A stretch of DNA of 64,000 nt. Source: Patagioenas fasciata (lineage: Eukaryota > Chordata > Aves > Columbiformes > Columbidae). Position 1 is the first letter of the stretch; each line of letters opens with the position of its first letter. The stretch lies in NCBI RefSeq assembly GCF_037038585.1, contig NC_092520.1, positions 195,927,604-195,991,603 on the forward strand, in the 5' to 3' direction. Both the position numbers and the translations under genes were made by a program. Under the pieces are notes generated by a model. The model was given only the letters and a program-made list of their open reading frames with translations. It did no database searches and was not told the origin of the DNA. Below, piece by piece: positions 1 to 12,869 of this stretch.

Positions 1-367
1 CCTTAGAAATAAACAGTATACAATGGCACTAAGAAGCAAAAACTGTCTGTCCTGAATCCTCGAATTTAAACACATCATTTGAAATCTAGCTTTACACAAC
101 TGTTTTCCATCCTACAAGCTCATATAAACTACTTAGAATTCCATATAGTATCTTATGGGAATAACAGTATTTTATCAACTGAAATTTATTTGTTATTTAA
201 ATTGGATTATTTGTCATAAGATATAAATTTTAACAAGACCTTCATATCTATTAAGATATCAGCCTGATAACAAATTAAGAATCATAATGATTTTAAAAAA
301 CACTTACAAAACTTACTCATTATGACTCTTTAAAGAATATTAACTTTTCTTCAGGTAGGCTGAAATT

Positions 368-412
368 GGTAATTATCCAGTTATTATCCAGGTAATTATC
401 CAATTATCCAGT
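368..412. repeat. Short direct-repeat cluster
   Basis: The 12-mer GGTAATTATCCA occurs at 368-379 and 391-402, with partial ATTATCCAG copies between and after. It looks like a small slippage-derived minisatellite. Confidence 0.6.
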
Positions 413-1602
413 TTATTTACTGTAAATTTATTATATAACTGTCTTACAGTATATTATGAAGCTTTCTAAAAGTGATTATTTCAATTTTTATTTTTCTTCA
501 AAATAATTAAGCTCTTCACTATGCAAACAGCTAATTACATCCTAAAGTACAATAAAAGTCCTCTTGGCATTTCAAAGACATCTTGAAAGCTGCTGATGTT
601 TCACTTTGTTCTATGTTAAGATACAAAGCTTTATCTTATGACAATCAAAAAGAGTTTCTTCATAATCATTGTAGCAATATCACTTAAAACATAAACAGAT
701 GACATTTTTTACAATACAGATTTAATTGTAATTCTGTGTATTGTAATACTACAGCATTTAAGATACTAAGAACATAATTAATCATACAGCATAGTCTTCC
801 CACAAAACCTTTTTTTTAGATTTCTTTTGTAAGCTCAAACCTTAGGAAATTTGAAGCAGGAAAGCTCAAAAAGAGAAATGAGAAAACAAAAAGCATGTTC
901 AATGTGTTTATGACTTACTTAATTAAGCATCTGCATTATAGGACTTTCATTATGTTTAGCTATTCTGGATGTTATCCAAAGCCCACTAAAACAAGTGAGA
1001 AGAATCTCTGATGTTTAAAAAATTTTCTCGATAAGATATTGGGCTTCGATTCAAAAAAATGTTTATGTAAATATTGTTTACATGCTGGTGTACTTTAAGG
1101 ACACTTAAGCTTAAAAAGAAAATGAGGGTACTTTACTACTTTTATTACTGTATTTATTTTATTATGATATATTCTTGGATAATCAAAAAGATACATTTTA
1201 CATTTATTTTCAGAAACATAAATGATTGTATTGTTTTCAAGAATATGGAGAATAATAAATCTTCCTACTGAAAATTCTCCAAAAGAGTGTCTTAGCTCAT
1301 CTGTTGGAATCATGGCTATATTCCCATGGGTGGGAGAGGTGGGAAGAATGACACTTAGCTTCAGTGCCTTCAGCATTTTGGACCCATTAGAATTCACAAA
1401 AATGGAACTGCTATCTATAAGCCTCCTGTTTCCATTACTATGCACACAATTAATTGCCTAAATCCATATCCACAACAACCTGAGAACAGACAATCAAAAT
1501 AAAACACATTCACCACTGTTGAAAGGACAGATATGAATACCCAATCCCACAAAAGACGAGGTGCTATTCCTTCTCTCATTCATTGAAATGCTGGTGATAG
1601 CA

Positions 1603-1632
1603 CTTCCTACTGGTTGTTTTGCCAGTAGGAAG
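1603..1632. repeat. Perfect 11-bp stem hairpin
   Basis: CTTCCTACTGG at 1603-1613 is exactly complementary to CCAGTAGGAAG at 1622-1632, separated by an 8-nt T-rich loop. No flanking transposon ends were recognised. Confidence 0.8.
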
Positions 1633-4600
1633 CAAGTAACAGTATGGGAGCCTCTTAGCTAACAGGACCATGATGCAAGTACACACTAGAATGTCTCTAT
1701 TAGCATATTTTTGGCACCTCAGAGGTTCTACAACTTTTTTGTGATTGAATAGATATTAAATTGAGTTTTCTACTCAGTTTAAAAAGCAGCATCCACAACA
1801 CTGGTTATCAATTATCTCTGTGCTTCTCACACATCCATCACTTCAGGAGCTCAACACCAGCCACAGCAAACTTCTTTCTGACATAATGATCGTGGTTGTT
1901 TTATTAAATTCTATTGTACTCTCTAGTTTTCTTAGTCATAAGCATAGAAAAATAATTTTGTTTAGGAGTTTCAAGGATATATTTAGAATCCTTTTTCATT
2001 GGCATGACAGTTACTATCTGAGTAAAGAATTATCCAGAATTTGAAGTAGTCTGGCAATGGCAACTATACAAACACTGAAATGAAAATTTTCTTGACATTT
2101 CAGACATACGTAGACTATCATATTTTGTTTGCCTGAAAATTATATCAGTTATTCTAAGGAAAGGTGTATGCAGTCTGTATTTACATTTTGTCCTTTAAAT
2201 ATACCTGTTCCAGAAACGTTGAGGCAGGGAGGGAATGCTGCACTAATGTTATACTGAAACTTCAGCACCTTTTGAACAAACTCTAGCAATATACCTCTGA
2301 ATTATAATGTGGATTTTGTTTCCTATGAGTAAAGAAACCATCAAAACCTCCCAAATCACTGGTACAGATTGAATAGTTACTTCACGGGAGTACATTAGAA
2401 CAAATTCTATCTGTCTGTCACAGCTAATACTCACAGAGCAACCTAATGTACCAGTCACTGCAATATTCTGCACAATCCCTGCAGGTTCATTCTATTAATA
2501 CAGCAGTTCAGGGAGGATGGTTAAAGGCATGAAAAATATAATGTGTAATCCAGAGAAAACTGAGCGATGATGAGCATGATAGTATGCTTGGCTAAAAGGA
2601 TCATACTTGATGACAGCTAAATGCAATGGGTTGAAACTTCAGTTTATAATTTATTTTTTTTTTTAAGCCTTGTGGCAGCCTCAAAAATAAGCTGTGCACT
2701 CTTAAATGGAGCAGTTTGTTGTGCTGGGCTTTTGCAGATGCTTTGTAGCTGACATTTTTCCTTCTCATTACCAAAATCCTGGAAAGGCTGTAAATTGTCA
2801 ATCCCTTACTCTTCATCTTTGATTTTAATAACTGATAGACCTAAACAAGATGGATTATAAGCATACTGCAAACTTTTTGTTCTGTCACTCTTACACAGTT
2901 ATGCTGGCTGCACTGTAGTGCAAAGAATACATCAGATTATCATGTGATGAAAGCTCCTCAACTTCCACTGATTTCATCAGTGAATCTATTTCCTGACTTA
3001 ATTATCCAGTAATCTTCTTTCAGTTATATTAAATCTTCCTTTCCTTCCGAGAAATATGCATAAAATGGATTTTACTTCATCAGAAAAGTGTGGTTTCAGC
3101 TGTTTCTCTGTCACCTCTTGCTGTTGCAGATTTTATTGGTCCTCCCCACTGTAAACAGGAAATGTGGTAGGCAGAATTAAAGGTAAGATATGTTTTTCTG
3201 TTTTTTATTTTTCTACAGGAAAGTTAAATGTGGTTGGGACTTCAGAGAACAGCTCAGTGGTACATAAGACATCATATTTAAAAGGATTTTCAAAGGCAGT
3301 TAAATACAGGATACATGTATTAGAATTGAATCAGCAGAGTCAGAAAGAGAAAAGAGATCTCAGAAAAAGGATGGTAGCACACACCTTCTGTGAGAAATCA
3401 GTGTTGTATATAGATGATGTACAAGATATGGGAATTTCAGAAGATCTATAGGATAAAATATGAAGAATACTAAAATGTCTGTCTTCCTTTGAATTCATGT
3501 ACTTCAGGAACACAAAACAGCGATGCTGTCTGAATAACGGGTGTTCTTGACGGGGAGAGAGAATTGCAACAATTTTGCCCAACTAGCTAGAACACCTGAA
3601 GAGCTGTCCCCGTGACAGAACAGCAATACCATCTCCAAGGGTCTATCAGTGTCCACTACCAAATTTTCTGTTAGGATTACTACAAGATCATAATATGAGC
3701 TAAGACTCTTCTTGTATATTTGTTGCTTACTTTCCACCTTCATGTGCCACATGTTGCTTTTAAACAAGAGTTTTTAGGGTTGTTAAGACTGAGGATGTCT
3801 AGGTGTAATGCTTAAGGTCACATTGCTGCACACCAGGAAGAAGATCAGGCTAAGGACAGCTCTGGGATTTTTAAATCCTCTGGGCAGAAGCTATGACCTT
3901 TTGTCTCATTATTCACTCTTCTGGGACACACAAGTACAGCTCCGTATGTGAAGTACATTAAAAATGCTACCAATTCAGTAGTTCTTCCTCACACTGTTAA
4001 CTTACAATAATGTAGTGCATAATTTAAATGGCTGAGACAGAGGAGACAAGGGTCTTCCAACCTTACATTATTGGGGGATTTGACTTGTGACAATTTTGAA
4101 TCAAATCAATGTATTTACCCTCCCAAAGGGCTGTTCGTAGGCTTCCCTTCAACAATTCATTTGTTCCAGAATTTTTGGCTGAAGAACCACTTCCGTGTCG
4201 TATGTATTTGACTGGATGAATAATCATTGCTGCAACAGCATCTGGGAGTTGACAAAAACTGTCAGATACAAAGCAAGGATACAGTTTTGTTCTAGATAGC
4301 TCATTAGAGCAGTCATGCCACCCCCTGAATGTGCAGATTTAGCTAGATTAAAAATGGGAACTACTTTGCCTCACAGATCTTAAATGTTTCACACCCATTC
4401 AGATGCTGATAATTTGATTACAAATACATCTATTAACGTGCTCAGTTTCAGTCATATCCTTTAAGCATCATAGTGCTGGATTTTGTCTTATGTGAATAAA
4501 TATATGGGATTGGACGATATTGGTGAAGTGATGCATCCAAAACTTTCAGAAAATATTAAGCTAATTGCAGGAGGCCAGCCTGCCTGCAATCTCATCAATA

Positions 4601-4663
4601 GGAAAACATTAACAAAAATGAGTTTCACCTCTTTTTAACCCAATTTTCACATGGTATTTGCCC

Positions 4664-4714
4664 TTTCATGTTCAAATCAAGAGATAATCATGTTTCATGT
4701 TCAAATCAAGAGAT
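4664..4714. repeat. Direct duplication, 22 bp with period 29
   Basis: The segment beginning TTTCATGTTCAAATC is present identically at 4664-4685 and 4693-4714, with 7 bp between the copies. Identity of the copies suggests a fairly recent local duplication. Confidence 0.85.
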
Positions 4715-5469
4715 CAAGAACAGTGGTAATATTTGGTGGACAATAGAAAGATTGCATTATTGCCAAATTCAAAATACACCTAAACAACTCTTTATGTGTA
4801 GATGAATTCTGCAGTAGTAGATCTTTCAACTTTAGTAGAAGATTTTACAGCAAAAGGTAAAAAAGTGTTGTGACCCTTTAAATTTTGAAAGACATAAATT
4901 TGATCTAATGGGTGGAGGGAATGAGACATTTCAAATGATCAGATGGAAATGTGTTAAAAACAAATTTCATAATAAGCTACAGAAATAACATGGGTACTGG
5001 GAAGAAAGAAACCCAAAGCAAAAAAAACCCTACAAGAAACCAAACATGAATATTTCAAATAAATCCACATAAACTACAACATTTTCAAAAATGATAATGT
5101 GTTTAAAATTTCCACAACTGTCAACGGGTTGGGAAAACCTTTGTATTTTGTTTTCTCTTTTATGGCTATAACCAAACTTTTTCAGCTAAGCTTAGAATTT
5201 TTACCATCAAAATTGGCATCTGTAAATTAGTAAATATTTAGATAGCAATGTCAAAGACTTTATTGCATTAATAGAAATTATTTTTTCATATATATTTAAA
5301 TATTTTGGCAGTGCTTTAGCTACTTATTTCTCTTTAAACTGAACAGGAACAATAAAGATACAAAATACACTTGGATCTCTTTCCATGGGATGATTTTGTC
5401 ATCATGGGCTTGTTTGCAAGTTCTGTTTTCCATAGCTTTAATAAGTTTCCCTGGTCCAATCCTCTTTAG

Positions 5470-5552
5470 AAACAAACCAAACCAAACCAAAACAAAACAA
5501 ACCACAAAAACAAACAAACAAACAAATAAACCCACCAAACACCAAACAGCAG
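5470..5552. repeat. CAAA/CCAAA-rich simple repeat
   Basis: Imperfect run of AACAAACC, CAAAA and CAAA units with almost no G or T. It is the first of several A/C-only tracts in the window. Confidence 0.85.
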
Positions 5553-7296
5553 CAGAAAGAATGGAAAACAGAATTTCTTCTTTTGACAGAAAGAACAACT
5601 TACCAGTACATCAGCTGCTTAAGCTCAGCAGAGAGTCTCGAGAGAAAATGGGAGTTTCAATCTCAGCTTAGTACACATTTCTCTAAAGGTTTGTAGATGG
5701 TAGCTTGGGGACTGTGATGCTGAAGGCAGGGTATTATTTGATAGAAAGGTGTAACCTTGTGAAAGATTTATGTGAATGTTGGTATATACTCTATATTGTA
5801 TTCTACTGCTAAGGATGTGGATATATGATTTCCACCTTCCTAGAATGGTGAGAGTTCAAAGAGTTAATGTGGAGGCTATCAGTGGTCAATTTGTCATAGG
5901 GTTTTATGAACTGGATAGGGGTAGAAGAAGCCATCTCTCTACAGCCTAGTTTAATCTTACACCATCTATCATCTTCTAGTAGAGAGTTTTGGTGAGATAG
6001 TGATAGGGATGAGACATCTCTCTGATTATTTGGATGATCTGAAGAAATGCACTAGAAAGGATCACAGTGTCAGATAAATTGATTCATCTATAAGAAACTT
6101 TTTGAGTGCTGTATTTTGGGGAAAGCAGGAAGGGGAATAATAGAGAAAAGTAGGAGAAGGGACAGTTTTATCCTTCTGTTTCAAATAAGGGCTTTATGTT
6201 TCTCAACTTCTCTGTAACTACCAAAGGTTATGAAGTACAACAAGTACAGCAAGTTAAAGCAGCAGTCTTAGTGGAGTCATTAAATTATCACAGTGGTAAA
6301 ACTTGTAGAAATCTTAGGGCTGAATAGCTTGATCCATTTTCTAAAATTGTATTTTCTTCAGTCAAAAGAAATGCCAAGTCTTCAGGGATGTTCCAGATTA
6401 TATTGGGATCTCAGAAAGATTATCTTTGAGGCAGGTAAATTCAAGTCCATTTTCTTGTCTTACTTAGCATGTCTCCTTCTTTTTCTCAATTTCTAGTGAC
6501 CTTAAGCAGTTGACTAGGGTTTTAAACCTTCCTCTCCTTTTTATTAGCGTACAAGTACTTTCTGACAGCCAATAACAGTTTAGAATTCCCTCCCGTTCAT
6601 CACTATATACACCATTTTCCTTTTAGGTCTCTAGAAAGTGATGACAATTTTATGATGTAAGAAATGCTATGATAGAAAAGATATTTCATACATTTTTAGT
6701 TGACGTAGGTTGTGTGGTTCAAATTAATAAATGCTACATTTTGAAATTAAAATAAATTTTCTCCAACTTGTAACACAGCAGCAAACAATTAAAAGAAAAT
6801 AAATATCAACATTTTAAATTGTGGCTTCTTTGGAGTTTAATTGAAACATATTTTAATGTTTTACAACTATAATTAAGACACATACAAGACTTTTAATCTG
6901 AGATTAATAAGTACTTTCCAAAAAGCTATTTAAAATTTCAGCAGTTGTGTGTGGGTTTTTTTTCCTTCATTTTGTAGTCATTTTAAATAAATTTAGAAAG
7001 ACGCAATAAATGTTTCTAAAAATGTCTTACTCTGTTTCTCTGTGGATATTTTTGCATGTTTTTGTAGTGTCCTTAGAAAAGCCTAAGAACCTAGAAAAAT
7101 TCTCTGAATTGGTCAGAGTTCTGATTTACATTATCATGCTTAAGTTATACAATATGTGGAAGATGTTTATTACAAATACTACAGGGGAAATCATAGCTTT
7201 TTGTAGATTGTGTGTTTCTCAGGCATATGTACTGTATACTGATCATGGACTGATAGAGTGTGGATGATCAATTGTATTTTTATAATTTGTCAGTGA

Positions 7297-7301
7297 AGTC
7301 C
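7297..7301. repeat. Target-site duplication, left copy
   Basis: AGTCC directly abuts the TG end of the LTR at 7302 and is repeated exactly at 7922-7926 after its other end. A 5-bp duplication is what retroviral integration of class III (ERVL-like) elements typically leaves. Confidence 0.85.
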
Positions 7302-7921
7302 TGTCAATGTTTGATTGTGGGGTGACAATAAAACCATGGCAGACCCCCGTTCCCCCTTCAGCCCCTCCCTCTCCCCCCTTCCCACTAAGGACAGGTGATT
7401 GGGAGGGAAAGGAGGACAGAGAGAAGAGAGTTGGAAAAATTAAAAATGTTTTACTAATGCTACTAATAAAAAAATAGAGAAAATAATACAGAATATACAA
7501 AACCGATCTTGAAAGTCCCAGCAACTGCAGGGCCAGCACCAGAAGTCCTGGACTGGACTCTGAAGACAACTGGAACTGGATTCAGTCTCTCACTAGGCCT
7601 CAGTTCACAGGGATGACCAGCAAGGTCATCTCCTGATGTCAGCCATAAGGAAAAGGGATGAGATCCTCATGATTTCCCACTTTTATATGAAGTATTCACG
7701 TGAATGGGATGTTATACTCTGTTGCTCAGTTTCTGGTCACCTGTTTCTCATTGCCCCTCTCACGGGATGTATATTCATCCTTATTAGTCCAACGACCTTG
7801 CATACCATTGCTATGTTTACCAAAACATGTATCTGGTTTTCAGGAAAGCAGCTAATATGAAGGCTTTAGCTGACAGACAAATTCACTAAAAGAGAAACTT
7901 GTTTTTAACAAAACCAGGACA
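7302..7921 (-). mobile_element. Solo LTR of an endogenous retrovirus
   Basis: Read on the minus strand the element opens with TGTCCTGGTTTTG and closes with CATTGACA, giving standard TG...CA retroviral ends over 620 bp. Perfect 5-bp AGTCC duplications flank it. A TATAAAAG box lies on the minus strand at 7680-7687, roughly where a U3 promoter should be. Part of the distal segment (7350-7430) is unusually C/G-skewed. No gag, pol or env sequence adjoins it, so it is a solo LTR left by recombination between two LTRs. The copy at 39398-40168 is an eroded relative. Family assignment to ERVL-type is inferred from duplication length and end sequence; the boundaries are directly visible. Confidence 0.9.
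7680..7687 (-). promoter_or_regulatory. TATA box of the LTR
   Basis: TATAAAAG on the minus strand, about 235 bp inside the 5' TG end of the LTR. Position and orientation fit a U3 core promoter. Whether it is active cannot be told from sequence. Confidence 0.55.
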
Positions 7922-7926
7922 AGTCC
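7922..7926. repeat. Target-site duplication, right copy
   Basis: AGTCC, identical to 7297-7301, immediately after the CA end of the LTR. Confidence 0.85.
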
Positions 7927-8939
7927 TTAACTAATTTCCTCTTCTGATAGCTAGACTACCACTTTATATCAGTGTTTGTGATTAAAATGATGACTCTTTC
8001 TACTCTGAGGGGCTGAAAAAAGAAAAATTGAGTGCATCCTATTCAGACCTCTCTATTTGTGTCAACATCGTTTCCTGTTTGTATACCTTTTAAAAGATGG
8101 AGTAAGGGAATGACATTCCCTTTCCTTTACTGCAGCTCCTGGAGGAGTTGAACGATGAAGTGTGTCCTGAAACTGGTTCCCTACAAAAGTTATATTTAAT
8201 GTTGTGTCTCTATTTTCTTTACTAGGATTAGTTACTGTAGCAAATGTAGTGGTATAGTTATTTTCAGGATCAATGTCTGAGTGAATTGGAACTTTTACAA
8301 ATTATAGACTAAGATGGATTTTTGCTGATATTTTGATGAAAAAGATGCAGATAACTTCTGGTAAGAAACATTTAGATACCCATTTCGTGTGGATACCAGT
8401 AAGAATTAGCCAGCTGTACCCAGATCCTCAAAGAAATTCAAGGATCTGCATGAACACTGTCTACTTAGTGACTATAGCAAATATGACCAGTCACCTGCTG
8501 TATCTTTAGGCACTGGAACACCTGCAAATATATGGCCCACACTTGTTTTTTTTTAAAGTGTTTTGATGTATACAGTAACATTTAAGCATCCTAATCAGAT
8601 CAAGAACCTTTGAATAATTCACTGTGTTTAGCCTTTCTGAATTTACTTATACTTTTGAAAAACAGAAGGAAAAGTGACATATAAAATTATTTCAGGTTCA
8701 AATTTGATTGCAAGCAGAACATGACAGTAATTTTGTTTTGTTTATATACGTATATATATGAAAAAACAGAAGCACCTGCAAGACAAGTAATTATTCTTCA
8801 ATAGTTACTGGCAAGATTTCAGTTCAAACACTGTTTCCTGCTCTATGTGTTCTACTTAATTAAAGATGTAGCATAACTTATGATAGTCTGAAAAAAATAA
8901 CATGAATGATTAAAAGGCCAGCTAATGTGAGAGAATAAG
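7927..8939. other. Noncoding DNA, nothing recognised
   Basis: AT-rich sequence without convincing ORFs, repeats or element ends. A short TA-rich stretch lies around 8744-8760. Confidence 0.5.
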
Positions 8940-9205
8940 AATACTTATTCTGAGGAGACAAGGAGAGAAAGGAAAATTGAAGACGAGGACAATTTTCAAA
9001 TATGTAAACACTTCCACAGAGAGGAAAGCCATACTCTGTTTTCCATCAATGTGAAAGATGGGGCAAGTAGCACTGACCTTAAATTGCAATAAGACAGATT
9101 TATGTTAGACAGTGGGTAAAACTTCTAAAGCTATTACAGATAATGAGGTGCTGGATTAGATTACCTGCACAGCTATGGGTCTCTATTATCCTATAAAACA
9201 TGATA
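8940..9205 (+). mobile_element. Ancient CR1 LINE fragment
   Basis: The order of decayed blocks matches the end of a CR1 ORF2 and its short 3' UTR: a GAGGAGACAAGGAG block (the RRxRGD region), AATTTTCAAATATGTAAA, CTTAAATTGCAATAAGACAG, GATTTATGTTAGACA, then GTGCTGGATTAGATTACCTG, ending near TCTATTATCCTATAA, a worn form of the CR1 tail. Many substitutions and indels set it apart from the younger CR1s in this window, so it is probably an old amniote-era or early avian insertion. No reading frame survives. Confidence 0.65.
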
Positions 9206-9242
9206 AGAAAAACTTCTCTGAGTAATGATCTAGTTACAGTGA

Positions 9243-9262
9243 CTCCTGCCTCGAGACAGGAG
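9243..9262. repeat. Near-perfect 20-bp palindrome
   Basis: CTCCTGCCTCGAGACAGGAG pairs with itself at nine of ten positions around the central CTCGAG. It could be a dimeric protein-binding site or chance. Confidence 0.7.
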
Positions 9263-9348
9263 GTGAACGAGGCGACCTTCTGAGGTATATCTCAGTGCTA
9301 CAGGTAAAAAATTAACATTTCCTCTTCCTTGTAAAAGTCTTTGCATTG

Positions 9349-9370
9349 CCAGTAGAGAACCAGTAGAGAA
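9349..9370. repeat. 11-bp tandem dimer
   Basis: CCAGTAGAGAA occurs twice back to back, a simple replication-slippage duplication. Confidence 0.8.
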
Positions 9371-11671
9371 TAACAAAGGGAGATTAATAAATATTGGAGC
9401 TCACAAATTCTCTAACAATTTCACTAAAAGACCACATTATAATCTTATGCAAATAAACAACAAATATTGCTGTTAAATGGGCTTAAGACAAAAGTAAGGA
9501 AGCTGCTAAGAGTGACCATTGCAAACAGGCATGGTGTGTGTTTGTATCCTGTAGTGTGTGAATGGAGAGTAGATCAGAGACAATTTTCTTTAAGAGGTGT
9601 TAATCCCGGTAGAAACAATAGATATGGCATAGATAACTCTCAACAGCAGAGAACATAACTCAAAAGAAACATAATGTGCATGACGAAAAGGGTAATTAGA
9701 ATCCAAGTTAAAACATTTGTTTGTGCTCAAGCTGAATAAAGTATCTGTGGTAAATTAGAGTCTAGTACTCTCTTAAGAAAATTCTAATTAGTAAAAACAA
9801 CAGCATACAATTATATCCTGGAGGAATCTTCCCTTAATTACTGAAAATAATGATCCTTTATGATTTTTTTTTAAATTTTATAACGACTGAATTCATGTCA
9901 TGCATTTTGGAGATTTTTAGAGCTCATTACTCAGCTAGCTCATCTTGACAAAAATCCCAGCAGTAAAAACTGTAAAAAATTTGGTGGAAATATGGATGGT
10001 TACCAAGTATTAGATTGAACAACTCAGGCAGTTAAATTTTCATATTTTATTATTCATTTTTTTTTTTCTTAATGCTAGCTTCACTACCAAGAATATGAGA
10101 ACAGTCTGGACATTCAAGACTGTGTCAACAATCTGGCATTCACTGACTGATGCAAATAATATTTGTTACTACTTCACTTCCTGTTTCAGCATGTCCAGAG
10201 CATGTCTGGAAATTTGTGTGAGGTATCTTATTAATCCAGAGTTTTGTTTAGGTTTTTTTAAAGGGCATACACTGCAGTCTGCATTAAACAGACTTAGTTA
10301 AAGAAAGGAAGGTAATAATACAATCATTTATACTTCCCAATAAGTGTAAAATTTGGACTCATGTGGGAGAAAACATTCTGGTTAGTTACAGTGTCATCTT
10401 ATCACTCAAGTTCAGAAGTGGTCCACATACATTTTTGCATGATTGCATCAAAGATAACAATGTCTACTCCATAAGCCTAGTAGTTTGATTTCAATAACAT
10501 GTGAATGAAAATAAATTGCTTCAAGCTTAAGTATGCAAGCTGAGTAGATGCTTACAGATCACCTGTCTCATCACTGATTCTGCATTGATCAGATTAACTT
10601 TGAAGATGACTTACAGAAATAGGTTATTCTATTTCAAATAAATAAGGGTGTAATCAACTAATCTCTATTTACATTTCATCATGAAGACACCTATCTCCCA
10701 AAAAATTAATTGTATATTTCCACCAGAAAGTCCCTTTATCATGAAATTCCAAGTTTACCAGCCAAAAGATTAATCCTGAGGTGTTAGCCACATTTTTTAA
10801 AGTATGATCACACAACATTGAAGAGAAGAATAGAGATTTTTTTTACTGGACTCAACATCCTTTTTGAATGTGAAAAATAGAGGATGGATTTATTATACTT
10901 GTTGTAGTCTCTGTTGTTGAGGATACAGGTTGTAGAAGTTTTCTAGAGGTTGCTAGCTCCATAATTAGTTTTATTGGATTGCTGTAATTTAGACAGGATA
11001 TGATGGAAAAATGAGTCCCTGTCCATCAGAATAGCACAGGATTGCTAATCACTACAGCTTGTCTGATACAAACAGACAAGATACAATATGGCAGAAAATT
11101 CATATAGTATACCTCAGTTCTAAGGTTGGAGGCAGAGAAAAAACATGAATGGGGTGTGTAATGGTGAATATAAACAAATTCTGATGAGTTCTGACTTAGG
11201 GACTACTTGAATAAGAATTTGTTTCTACTTTTTGTGTTTAACAATATTTGATTTTTTTACAAACATGATTTTTTATTTTTTAATTTATATTTAGGTGTAT
11301 ATGACGTGGTGAGCCGTGAGAGTCTATAAACCAACGATACATCATATGGAAAAAGTGGAAAACTTACATTTTGATCACTTCACTGATTTCTGTTGTGTAT
11401 GTTATAAGAGAAAACTATCAAAAACACTAGATAACTTGGATACTGCAACAAAAAATCTGGAGAGAATGAGCCAGCAACTTCTCAATTAGAATAATTAATT
11501 GTATTATTTTTGAAAGTGTTGAGCATTAAGAACTGTGTAGGTGCTGGTAGTTTCTAGAACAAATAAAAACCCAGCCATAAATGTCCTCACAATTGGTACC
11601 AGGGAGTATAAGAGAATTGTTCTTAATTAATGACTGCCTAGGCTTGCTTTGTCCTGCCTTAGCAAAGCTGG

Positions 11672-11715
11672 ATTATGTTCTGTGAAAAATAATATGTTCT
11701 ATGAAAATAATATTT
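11672..11715. repeat. Imperfect tandem duplication, about 22 bp
   Basis: TTATGTTCTGTGAAAAATAA is followed directly by ATATGTTCTATGAAAATAAT; the two differ at a few positions. Confidence 0.65.
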
Positions 11716-12595
11716 TAAAATGCTTTCCAGCTAGGGAGAGGTTAGGAAACAGAAAACACCCCACCCATTTTATGTCTCATCTTCACAGTGGAGTTAATCA
11801 ATAAATTTGATCTAAGCAATAAAATAGGATTGAAGTATAGTAATAGTGAATCCTGTTGATTATACAGGAACTTTCTTGTATATATGATATTGAAATTGAA
11901 ATCCATTATGTATCTATTAGTGACTGAAAATTCAAACAGTGTAACATTTTATTAGCATTGACTTTTTTATTCTTGCAAGATTTAGTCTAAATGGAATTTG
12001 TATTAGTAGTTCATTGCATTCTTACTCAAGTCCATTAGGTAGGAAACTACTCTAGTTCCTCTTTTGCCATTATTATTCAACGTCTAATTTACCTGGATAT
12101 TTTTTTCTGTATTATTTTTCCCAAGAAGCTTTTATCTTCCATGTAACTCTTTGCAGTCAGACCTTATTAATGGCTTAGTGTTGATTGAGATGTATGAAAG
12201 CTAGCTATTATATTCTCTGTGGAAACATTTTATGTATCTTCAGTGAAAATCTCCCTGTCTCTCAATCTTGTAGAGATTTTATTGACTATGCTCCTTACCA
12301 CTTTCTCATTTTTCACACTAGTTTTAATAATGAAAAGCTTGAAGAAATACCAACTCAAGTAGTTTTTTGAGCTAAAAAGGCTTCATAATGCATTTTTTGC
12401 TCTGCAATTTAACAGCCTTCTGAAAATGGAGTAAAACTTGTAATATCTGATCTCACAATTCTTACTCCCTTGAAAGATAAATGTTGCAAAGCTCGGTTAT
12501 TATTTAAACAAGAAAACCCCAAACCAATAGTTGCTGCTATCTGAGCCTATTAGAATCATAAGCATTAATTATAGAGATTCATGGTTGTACTCTTC

Positions 12596-12613
12596 TTTTT
12601 TTTTTTTTTTTTT
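12596..12613. repeat. Poly-T run (18)
   Basis: Uninterrupted T homopolymer following a CTTCTTC pyrimidine stretch. No retroelement body was recognised on either side. Confidence 0.9.
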
Positions 12614-12817
12614 CTGTAAAAGAGATTCAAAGTGTTAATATCTGTGTGCTGGTGAGCAAAAGGCATTCCAGTGAGTTGCCCGAATGGGTCAAATAGTCAA
12701 ATGATAATCAGATGTTCCTGCCATGGTAAGGTAATAACACAGATGAGAAGTAAAATATTAACAAAAATCCACAGTAGTCTGCCATCTAACAGTGATAATC
12801 CATGAGCTGTTCATTGA

Positions 12818-12849
12818 CATAATTTTTTCATTGTGCTAAAAAAATTATG
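12818..12849. repeat. 11-bp stem hairpin
   Basis: CATAATTTTTT at 12818-12828 pairs exactly with AAAAAATTATG at 12839-12849 across a 10-nt loop. The arms are AT-only apart from their ends. Confidence 0.7.
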
Positions 12850-12869
12850 GGGTAAAGTGACACAACAGG

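Larger units (their letters stand above)
1..7296. other. Single-copy AT-rich noncoding DNA
   Basis: No recognisable gene or retroelement was seen in this stretch. Open frames are under 120 codons, overlap on both strands and carry no domain I know. It holds a short direct-repeat cluster (368-412), a hairpin (1603-1632), a 22-bp direct duplication (4664-4714) and a CAAA tract (5470-5552). The segment 4080-4260 has a mixed-composition look that could be conserved noncoding sequence, but this is only an impression. Confidence 0.6.

Noticed and set aside
3854-3869. A 16-bp match (GGACAGCTCTGGGATT) between 3854 and the LTR at 17460
   Set aside because: Flanking sequence does not align, and one such match is expected by chance among all pairs in 64 kb of biased sequence.
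5320-5671. Overlapping open frames on both strands at the CAAA tract
   Set aside because: The runs of KQTNK and FVCLFV type residues are the two translations of the simple repeat.
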